DNA from: JAAYUK01 sp035319145
GTDB lineage: Bacteria > Nitrospirota > Thermodesulfovibrionia > Thermodesulfovibrionales > Dissulfurispiraceae
NCBI GenBank assembly: GCA_035319145.1
Contig: DATHDH010000241.1
Coordinates: forward strand, 1 to 5,441
Length of the DNA: 5,441 bases
Reading direction: 5' to 3'
The notes beneath the pieces are model-generated. The model saw only the letters and a list, made by a program, of their open reading frames with translations, was not told the origin of the DNA and made no database searches. This document shows, one piece after another, positions 1 to 4,384 of this stretch; the first letter of the stretch is position 1, and each line of letters opens with the position of its first letter. Made by a program: the position numbers and the translations under genes.

Positions 1-470
1 GATCCTCCGCTGCTGCCGCCCGGCACGCATGTCAGGTTCCATGGATTGCGGGTCGTATGAAATGCGGAATTTTCGGTTGAGGAGCCCATGGCGAACTCAT
101 CAAGGTTCGTCTTGCCGATGAGCACATATCGCTGCTCCAAAAGCCTGCTCGTGACGGTGCTTTCGTAAGGCGGCGTAAAGTTCTCCAGCATCTTCGAGGA
201 ACAGGTCGTCCGGATGCCCTTTGTGCACATGTTGTCCTTGACAGCGAGCGGAACGCCGGTCAATTGACTGATATTTCCCGCAGCGATAGCCGCATCGGCC
301 TCTTTCGCCATCGCCTTCGAGATGTCGCGCGGGAGAGTGACATATGCCTTGACGCTCTCTTCGACCGTATCAATACGGGATTGCACATCCTGAAGGACTT
401 CACATGCCGTGGTTTCGCGCTTGTCGAGCACGCGGCGAAGTTCGGCGACAGTCAATTGGTTGAGATTCAC
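1..470 (-). CDS. gatA: Asp-tRNA(Asn)/Glu-tRNA(Gln) amidotransferase subunit A, N-terminal part (cut by window start)
   Basis: GatA is the amidase subunit of GatCAB. It releases ammonia from glutamine, and the complex uses that ammonia to convert misacylated Glu-tRNA(Gln) or Asp-tRNA(Asn) to Gln-tRNA or Asn-tRNA in the cytoplasm. Reading leftward from a GTG at 470-468 gives 156 complete codons before the window edge. Visible hallmarks are an N-terminal helical region beginning MNLNQLTVAELRRVL, the amidase-signature lysine in GVPLAVKDN (Lys78, catalytic by family homology), a conserved GKTNLDEFAMGSSTENSAF block (about 119-136), and the start of the amidase signature, VPGGSSGG (149-156), which includes the cis-serine of the Ser-cisSer-Lys triad. 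The nucleophilic serine lies beyond the edge. The GTG start is supported by AAGGGAG six bases upstream (483-477) and by family length. Full-length GatA is about 480-490 residues, so about a third is present. It is transcribed divergently from the pseudouridine synthase gene. Confidence 0.96.
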   Translation of the reverse strand, partial: MNLNQLTVAELRRVLDKRETTACEVLQDVQSRIDTVEESVKAYVTLPRDISKAMAKEADAAIAAGNISQLTGVPLAVKDNMCTKGIRTTCSSKMLENFTPPYESTVTSRLLEQRYVLIGKTNLDEFAMGSSTENSAFHTTRNPWNLTCVPGGSSGG

Positions 471-534
471 GTGTTGCTCCCTTATTGAAATACGCGCCTT
501 GCCGAATGCCCTGCCGCGGCGCGCACGGTTTCTC

Positions 535-543
535 ATTCTAGCA
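535..543 (-). promoter_or_regulatory. predicted extended -10 promoter of gatA
   Basis: On the minus strand the sequence reads TGCTAGAAT, an extended -10 (TGn plus TAGAAT) of a housekeeping sigma-70-type promoter. A partial -35-like TTCAAA lies 16 bases upstream on that strand. The predicted start near 528 gives a leader of about 58 bases to the GTG at 470. It sits three bases from the oppositely directed rluD -10. Prediction from motif only. Confidence 0.5.
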
Positions 544-546
544 CTC

Positions 547-555
547 TGCTATACT
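547..555 (+). promoter_or_regulatory. predicted extended -10 promoter of rluD
   Basis: TGCTATACT is a near-consensus extended -10. No good -35 is visible at the usual distance, as is common for extended -10 promoters. The predicted start near 562 leaves about 56 bases of leader before the ATG at 618. It also lies downstream of the TTG at 558, which argues against using that codon as the start of the following gene. AAGGAG at 594-599 is the only Shine-Dalgarno-like sequence in the leader. Confidence 0.55.
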
Positions 556-617
556 ATTTGAAAAGAAGGAACCGTGCGGGTTTCTTGCGTTTTAAGGAGT
601 TATCACACTCGTACAAA

Positions 618-1556
618 ATGACGTCGAATGCGACACAAACTATCATTGCGGAACAGGACAGCGCGTCGCAGCGTCTCGATCTGGTTGCGGCAAAGCTGTT
701 CGAACTGTCACGATCTCAGGCGCAGAAGAGTATCGAGGCGGGTGAATTGCTCGTGAACAATCTTCCGTCAACATCGAATTATCGGGTGCGTTCGGGGGAC
801 GTGCTTGCATATGCTGCGCCGGAAGTCGATGAGGACATTCTCATCCCTGAAGACATTCCGCTGTCTGTCCTGTATGAAGACCCGAACCTCATCGTCGTCG
901 ACAAACCGGCCGGCATGGTCGTATATCCGGCGGCAGGACATGCCCGCGGAACGCTCATGAACGCACTGGCGCACCGCTGTTCGCAACTGGCGGCGGTCGG
1001 AGGGCCGCTGAGGCCGGGAGTCGTGCATCGCCTCGATAAAGGCACATCCGGGGTTATGGTTGTCGCTCTCGATGACGGGGCGTATTATCACCTGGTCGGG
1101 CAGTTCCAGGAACGCAACATCAATCGGAGGTATACGGCGGTCGTCGCAGGGAGGTTGAAGCAGGAGAGCGGCGAGATCGCCCTTTCGATAGGCCGCTCGC
1201 CGCAGCATCGCAAGAAGATGTCGACCCGCGCTCATCGGCGCAAGCCGGCGCTGACAGGCTGGAAGACAATCGAGCGCTTCCCCGATGCGACGCTGATCGA
1301 AGCAAAGCTTGGAACGGGCCGGACCCACCAGATTCGCGTGCACTTCTCCGCCATCGGGCATCCGGTCCTCGGCGATACGGTGTATGGGCGGAAGACGATG
1401 CTGGAGCGGGGGCGAGCCAAAATCGCGTTCCCCCGTCAGATGCTCCATGCAGCACTGCTCGGATTCGTGCATCCGGTTACAGGCGACTATCTCGAATTCA
1501 GTGCGCCGATACCCGATGACATGGCGGCTGTCCTGGCTGCGCTGAGGAGCGCATGA
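618..1556 (+). CDS. rluD: RluA/RluD-family 23S rRNA pseudouridine synthase
   Basis: This enzyme isomerises specific uridines of 23S rRNA to pseudouridine; in E. coli RluD modifies U1911, U1915 and U1917 of helix 69. The 312-residue protein matches the family length (about 320). Residues 17-65 form an S4 RNA-binding domain (SQRLDLVAAKLFELSRSQAQ). The catalytic domain follows, with motif II VVHRLDKGTSGVMVVA (135-150; Asp140 is the catalytic Asp by homology), motif III GTGRTHQIRVH (232-242), GHPVLGDTVYG (247-257) and the C-terminal LHAALLGFVHPVTG (276-289). The frame is open upstream to a TTG at 558, but the predicted transcription start is near 562 and the S4 homology begins after the ATG, so I chose ATG 618. 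AAGGAG at 594-599 is 18 bases from this ATG, unusually far. Subfamily assignment (RluD rather than RluA or RluC) rests on the S4 domain and length; the exact target uridine is inferred. No terminator separates it from the ATPase gene 73 bases downstream. Confidence 0.94.
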   Translation: MTSNATQTIIAEQDSASQRLDLVAAKLFELSRSQAQKSIEAGELLVNNLPSTSNYRVRSGDVLAYAAPEVDEDILIPEDIPLSVLYEDPNLIVVDKPAGMVVYPAAGHARGTLMNALAHRCSQLAAVGGPLRPGVVHRLDKGTSGVMVVALDDGAYYHLVGQFQERNINRRYTAVVAGRLKQESGEIALSIGRSPQHRKKMSTRAHRRKPALTGWKTIERFPDATLIEAKLGTGRTHQIRVHFSAIGHPVLGDTVYGRKTMLERGRAKIAFPRQMLHAALLGFVHPVTGDYLEFSAPIPDDMAAVLAALRSA

Positions 1557-1562
1557 ACCGCT

Positions 1563-1589
1563 GCCGGGTGCGGCTATCCTGCATCCGGT
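1563..1589 (+). other. intergenic hairpin between rluD and the ATPase gene
   Basis: CCGGGTGC (1564-1571) can pair with GCATCCGG (1581-1588) as an 8-bp stem containing one G-U pair. A further G-U at 1563/1589 extends it, and the loop is 9 bases. No T-run follows, so this is not a standard intrinsic terminator. It could be an mRNA-stabilising stem at the rluD 3' end or a partial attenuator. Function unknown. Confidence 0.35.
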
Positions 1590-1599
1590 CCGGCGAGTA

Positions 1600-1624
1600 T
1601 TTATGAATCATATCGGCTAGAATA
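1600..1624 (+). promoter_or_regulatory. predicted promoter element of the ATPase gene (copy 1 of a shared motif)
   Basis: TTTATGAAT (1600-1608), six bases, then GGCTAGAATA (1615-1624) includes a TAGAAT -10-like hexamer at 1618-1623. A six-base discriminator puts the transcription start at 1630, the A of the ATPase start codon. The same arrangement with the same spacing occurs upstream of mtnP (4286-4310). No convincing -35 is visible. The element also contains a five-codon ATG...TAG mini-ORF (1603-1620), which may be incidental. Confidence 0.45.
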
Positions 1625-1629
1625 CGAAT

Positions 1630-3429
1630 ATGGCGGATGCGCGGATAACAAAATTCGTCCTCGAACTGCTTTTTTCCAAGGGGCTGTTGTCCCGCGAACA
1701 TGCTGAGGATATCCTTGCGAAAGAGGATCAGTACCGGGCGAAGCTCATAAAATCGCGGACCGTCCTTGCCAAGCGCAGCGGCTATGTGCAGCCTGAAGTC
1801 ACTATCGTCGATATCATCGACTCCCTCCACATCCCTCTCCCGGGCAAAAAGAACCGTTTTCTCTGCGAAGATATCATTATGGAAAATATCGCACAGGCAA
1901 AGGGGGTGCCGTTTCAGCGTATCGACCCGCTGAAGCTCGATTCCGACGTGGTCACCCGGGTAGTCTCAAAACCCTATGCGGTGAAATATCAGCTGATCCC
2001 GATAGACCTCACCGGTGATGTCCTGACAGTCGCGACATCCAATCCGTTCACACAGGAAGGCTTAGAGGGGATTCGTCATTCGATAACGCAGTCCGTCCGC
2101 ATTGTGTATGCGACATCATCCGACATCAGGAAGATAATCACCGAGTTTTTCGGATTCAAATCTTCCGTCGCCGCCGCGCACATCGAGTTGACCTCACAGA
2201 TGGATCTCGGCAACCTCGAGCAGTACGTCAAGTTGAAGTCCATGGCGGAGCTGAGCGCAACCGATCAACATATCATCAATGCCGTAGAGTATCTTCTGCA
2301 TTATGCGTATTCGCAGCGCGCCTCGGACATTCATATCGAGCCGAAGCGGGAACTCAGCGTTATCAGATTAAGGATTGACGGCATTCTGCATCCGGTCCAC
2401 AAAATCCCGCGCGCCGTTCATCTGGCGTTTGTCTCGCGCATCAAGACCCTTGCGCGCATGGACATTGCGGAGAAGAGGAGGCCTCAGGACGGCCGGATCA
2501 AGACCGACAAGGACGGCAAGGAAATTGAACTCCGCGTTTCGAGCCTGCCGGTAGGATTCGGAGAGAAGATTGTCATCAGAATTTTCGACCCCGGTATACT
2601 CATGCAGGAGATCGAAGAACTCGGCTTTTTTGAGCGCGAATATCAGCTTTTCAAATCGTTCATCGGCGCACCGTATGGACTTATCCTCGTCACCGGCCCG
2701 ACCGGAAGCGGCAAGACCACGACGCTCTACTCGGCCCTCCGGCTTCTTTCTTCGCCGGAAATCAACATTACGACCATCGAAGACCCGGTCGAAATGGTCT
2801 ATGACGAGTTCAATCAGGTTTCTGTCCAGCCGAAGATTGACGTCACGTTTGCGAGCAGCCTGCGGGCGATTCTGCGGCAGGACCCCGACATCATCATGGT
2901 CGGCGAAATACGCGACTACGAAACCGCCGAACATGCCATTCAGGCTGCCCTTACCGGCCATCTCGTCTTTTCGACCCTGCATACGAATGACGCGTCGTCG
3001 AGCATTACAAGGCTGGTTGACCTCGGCGTGCCGCCGTTTCTGGTCAGTTCGACCCTTATTGGCGTTATGGCGCAGCGGCTCGTGAGGAAGATATGCCCCC
3101 ACTGTCTCGAAAAATATTTCCTCTCCGATGACGAGTGCCGTATGCTCGGTATCGCCCCGGCAACGGCTCGCCTGAAGCAGGTCGCGATCGGCCGGGGATG
3201 CCCGGAATGCAGGGGCACCGGCTATTTCGGACGTACTGGCATCTTTGAAGTGCTCGAAATATCCGAAAAGATAAAGACGGCGCTCGAACAGAAGCCCGCG
3301 CCGGATGTCCTGAAGCGCATCGCCCGCGCCGAAGGGATTGTCACCCTGAAGGACTGCGCCGTAAGGAAGCTTCTCGAATGCGTTACCACGTTTGACGAAG
3401 TCATCCGTGTGACGGGATTGCTTCCTTAG
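1630..3429 (+). CDS. GspE/PulE/PilB-family type II secretion or type IV pilus assembly ATPase
   Basis: This is a cytoplasmic hexameric ATPase of the type II secretion / type IV pilus superfamily; it powers pseudopilus or pilus extension at the inner membrane. The protein is 599 residues. Residues about 1-175 are an MshEN-like N-terminal region (blocks such as KYQLIPIDLTGDVLTVATSNP, 119-139). The core follows: RASDIHIEP (230-238), RRPQDGRI (283-290), Walker A GPTGSGKTTT (356-365, Lys362), Asp box TTIEDPVE (381-388), Walker B LRQDPDIIMVGEIRD (415-429, Glu426) and His box TGHLVFSTLHTN (442-453, His451). A tetracysteine zinc site, CPHC (489-492) and CPEC (524-527), lies in the C-terminal domain and is typical of GspE and PilB but absent from the PilT retraction ATPases. 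ATG 1630 is the first start after an in-frame TAG at 1618-1620. No Shine-Dalgarno precedes it, so a leaderless mRNA is likely. All catalytic motifs are intact. No other secretion or pilus gene is in the window, so GspE versus PilB cannot be decided. Confidence 0.95.
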   Translation: MADARITKFVLELLFSKGLLSREHAEDILAKEDQYRAKLIKSRTVLAKRSGYVQPEVTIVDIIDSLHIPLPGKKNRFLCEDIIMENIAQAKGVPFQRIDPLKLDSDVVTRVVSKPYAVKYQLIPIDLTGDVLTVATSNPFTQEGLEGIRHSITQSVRIVYATSSDIRKIITEFFGFKSSVAAAHIELTSQMDLGNLEQYVKLKSMAELSATDQHIINAVEYLLHYAYSQRASDIHIEPKRELSVIRLRIDGILHPVHKIPRAVHLAFVSRIKTLARMDIAEKRRPQDGRIKTDKDGKEIELRVSSLPVGFGEKIVIRIFDPGILMQEIEELGFFEREYQLFKSFIGAPYGLILVTGPTGSGKTTTLYSALRLLSSPEINITTIEDPVEMVYDEFNQVSVQPKIDVTFASSLRAILRQDPDIIMVGEIRDYETAEHAIQAALTGHLVFSTLHTNDASSSITRLVDLGVPPFLVSSTLIGVMAQRLVRKICPHCLEKYFLSDDECRMLGIAPATARLKQVAIGRGCPECRGTGYFGRTGIFEVLEISEKIKTALEQKPAPDVLKRIARAEGIVTLKDCAVRKLLECVTTFDEVIRVTGLLP

Positions 3430-3555
3430 CTTCATTATGTAGGGCGGACGAATAGTGCAATTTATGCAAACACATGAGCATGCATTTTAGCTAAGGGCCT
3501 TTGTCAATCGGCGCGATAGGCCGAAATGGGATGGCGTTGATAGCAGGAAATCGGA

Positions 3556-3581
3556 TAAATAGAACAACCCACCCCATTAGT
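3556..3581 (+). repeat. imperfect direct repeat, left copy
   Basis: TAAATAGAACAACCC...TTAGT resembles the segment at 4006-4033 (TAAATTGAACCAACCC...TTAGT). The shared blocks are TAAAT, GAAC, AACCC and TTAGT; the copies differ by two one-base gaps and several substitutions. The pair brackets most of the AT-rich island. It may mark the borders of an old insertion or be chance similarity; no target-site duplication or transposase is visible. Confidence 0.3.
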
Positions 3582-3601
3582 CTGTATCAGGGTGATTTGC
3601 G

Positions 3602-3796
3602 ATGACTGGAGTTGTTGACAACGTTATTTTCATACTCGCTGGTATTACAATTGTGTTAGGCCCGAAGTCTAAGTATTTGATGGACGTGATGGTCGATGTT
3701 CAGAAGTCGTTAGGAGCTTTTGGCTTACCTGAGTCAGTGTACGAAGTAAAGCCTTCCGATGGTGCTTTCACATCATGGGGATTAGTTTTACTTTAA
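3602..3796 (+). CDS. small hypothetical membrane protein, probably frameshifted near its 3' end
   Basis: I do not recognise this 64-residue product. ATG 3602 is preceded by GGTGAT (3591-3596), which matches the anti-Shine-Dalgarno well at a short spacing. Residues 4-20 (VVDNVIFILAGITIVLG) look like a membrane segment. A mixed polar/hydrophobic stretch follows (about 21-58), and the frame ends WGLVLL at TAA 3794-3796. From the G run at 3777-3780, the -1 frame continues as GISFTLIGLFLLIDCT to TGA at 3826-3828, which would supply a second hydrophobic helix. The likely ancestral product is therefore a two-helix protein of about 75 residues, broken by loss of one G or joined by -1 slippage. Its GC content is lower than that of neighbouring genes. 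It could be a real short gene, a pseudogene or a spurious ORF; I lean towards a decayed or slip-dependent gene. Confidence 0.38.
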   Translation: MTGVVDNVIFILAGITIVLGPKSKYLMDVMVDVQKSLGAFGLPESVYEVKPSDGAFTSWGLVLL

Positions 3797-4005
3797 TCGG
3801 ATTGTTTTTGCTTATTGACTGTACTTGAACGAGACCGAAAAAGAGGCGGTGCTCATCGACGTTGAAGCTGCCGTATTCTGACATGCCGCGACCGGCGCGC
3901 GCCGCTCCGCAAGGGTAAATCTGCCATATCTGATCCATAGCAATAAACGCAAGCACGTCTTTCGTGATGAAAAGCTTCTATCTGAAATGTCTAGAAATAA
4001 ATCTG

Positions 4006-4033
4006 TAAATTGAACCAACCCTATCACGTTAGT
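4006..4033 (+). repeat. imperfect direct repeat, right copy
   Basis: This is the partner of the segment at 3556-3581, with the same order of TAAAT, GAAC, AACCC and TTAGT blocks. It ends five bases before the inverted repeat that precedes the tRNA gene. Significance is uncertain because the shared blocks are short. Confidence 0.3.
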
Positions 4034-4038
4034 ATTGT

Positions 4039-4078
4039 GCTGCATCCCGTCCATCGGGTTGCGAAAAAGGGGTGCAGC
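4039..4078 (+). repeat. inverted repeat overlapping the tRNA promoter
   Basis: GCTGCATCCC (4039-4048) pairs with GGGGTGCAGC (4069-4078): 10 bp with one G-U and a 20-base loop. A competing small hairpin, CCCG/CGGG (4046-4049 with 4055-4058), shares one arm. The right arm lies between the -35 and -10 of the predicted tRNA promoter, so the repeat could be an operator or a relic of an upstream transcript's 3' end. No T-run follows. Confidence 0.45.
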
Positions 4079-4087
4079 TGGTAATAT
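4059..4087 (+). promoter_or_regulatory. predicted sigma-70-type promoter of tRNA-Arg
   Basis: TTGCGA (4059-4064) and TAATAT (4082-4087) are separated by exactly 17 bases; each matches the consensus hexamer at four of six positions. The predicted start near 4094 would give a short 5' leader for RNase P removal before the mature end at 4099. Confidence 0.5.
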
Positions 4088-4098
4088 ATTCATCTGCT

Positions 4099-4175
4099 GC
4101 GCCCGTAGCTCAGCTGGATAGAGCGCCGGACTACGAATCCGTAGGTCGGGGGTTCGAATCCCTCCGGGCGCGCCA
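4099..4175 (+). tRNA. tRNA-Arg, anticodon ACG
   Basis: A complete cloverleaf can be folded by hand. The acceptor stem is GCGCCCG (4099-4105) with CGGGCGC (4165-4171), followed by discriminator G4172 and an encoded CCA (4173-4175). The D arm is GCTC/GAGC (4108-4111 and 4121-4124). The anticodon loop CTACGAA (4131-4137) carries ACG at 4133-4135. The variable loop has five bases. The T arm is GGGGG (4148-4152) with CCCTC (4160-4164) around TTCGAAT. A34 is expected to be deaminated to inosine by TadA, so the tRNA reads CGU, CGC and CGA arginine codons. The outermost anticodon-stem pair (27-43) is a C-U mismatch; otherwise the fold is regular. It stands alone between its own promoter and terminator. 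Confidence 0.97.
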
Positions 4176-4187
4176 CTTGTTAACCAG

Positions 4188-4221
4188 AGGCCTGTGCATG
4201 GCGCACAGGCCTTTTCTTTTT
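4188..4221 (+). terminator. intrinsic terminator of the tRNA-Arg transcript
   Basis: AGGCCTGTGC (4188-4197) and GCACAGGCCT (4203-4212) form a perfect 10-bp stem with a five-base loop. A T-tract interrupted by one C (4212-4221) follows. It begins 12 bases after the tRNA CCA end, so it should end the tRNA transcript and insulate mtnP, whose promoter lies further on. Confidence 0.92.
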
Positions 4222-4285
4222 CACCTTTCTCTGTACCATTTGCCGCTCACATTATTCACGGCCGGCGCCGGCGGTTTTTCTCGAT

Positions 4286-4310
4286 TTTATGAATGAACTT
4301 GGCTAAAATA
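4286..4310 (+). promoter_or_regulatory. predicted promoter element of mtnP-apt (copy 2 of a shared motif)
   Basis: TTTATGAAT (4286-4294), six bases, then GGCTAAAATA (4301-4310) contains the -10-like TAAAAT at 4304-4309. It matches the element at 1600-1624 in both blocks and in spacing. The predicted start near 4316-4318 leaves a leader of about 70 bases before the mtnP ATG. No clear -35 is visible. A GC palindrome (4261-4272) followed by TTTTT lies just upstream. Confidence 0.5.
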
Positions 4311-4384
4311 AGAGCCGATGCGGACCGGTGGCATGGGGGCATCCCCGCTTGTGTGCAGAGACTATTTCCGAAGGGAGTATCGTG

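Larger units (their letters stand above)
3430..4098. other. 669-base intergenic island, AT-richer than its flanks
   Basis: No well-supported full-length gene lies between the ATPase stop and the tRNA. I counted 41% GC over 3601-3840, against 48-62% in three sampled 60-base stretches of the ATPase gene. The gap holds a broken small membrane ORF (3602-3828), a short GC-rich patch with a 12-base palindrome (3893-3904), an imperfect direct-repeat pair (3556-3581 and 4006-4033), and an inverted repeat leading into the tRNA promoter. No intrinsic terminator with a T-run is visible after the ATPase gene. Overlapping minus-strand frames at 3768-4093 have no recognisable motifs and no convincing ribosome-binding sites; I leave them unannotated. 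The mixed composition suggests decayed or inserted DNA, which is inference. Confidence 0.55.

Noticed and set aside
558..617. N-terminal extension of rluD starting at TTG 558
   Set aside because: The TTG lies upstream of the predicted transcription start (about 562), has no ribosome-binding site, and the extra 20 residues precede the S4 homology.
768..1472. 234-residue minus-strand open frame opposite rluD
   Set aside because: Antisense shadow of a gene with clear S4 and pseudouridine synthase motifs.
2368..3435. 355-residue minus-strand open frame opposite the ATPase gene
   Set aside because: It is fully antisense to a gene whose Walker, Asp, His and zinc motifs are all intact; its product has no recognisable motif. 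It is explained by the codon bias of the real gene.
3508..3524. TCGGC/GCCGA hairpin after the ATPase gene considered as a terminator
   Set aside because: The stem has only 5 bp and no T-run follows on either strand.
3825..3881. Short plus-strand frame reading LNETEKEAVLIDVEAAVF before a stop
   Set aside because: It looks protein-like but is under 20 residues, has no ribosome-binding site and matches nothing I can name; it could be a gene fragment.
3768..4093. Overlapping minus-strand reading frames (62 and 93 residues) in the island
   Set aside because: No recognisable domains and no convincing ribosome-binding site, and they overlap each other, the tRNA promoter and the small plus-strand ORF. 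They might be remnants of a decayed gene, but this cannot be supported from the sequence alone.
4099..4175. tRNA-Arg as an integration (att) site for a mobile element
   Set aside because: No integrase is in the window and no repeat of the tRNA 3' end is visible; the AT-rich island lies upstream of the tRNA rather than at its 3' end.
4072..4296. Plus-strand 74-residue reading frame spanning the tRNA gene
   Set aside because: It is a translation of tRNA-Arg itself (the APVAQLDRAPDYESVGRGFESLRARH-like stretch is split over the cloverleaf), a classic spurious call.
4328..4384. N-terminal extension of mtnP from GTG 4328
   Set aside because: The phosphorylase family begins at the VKIGIIGGSG block. 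AAGGGAG sits seven bases before ATG 4385, and the extension has no homology that I recognise.
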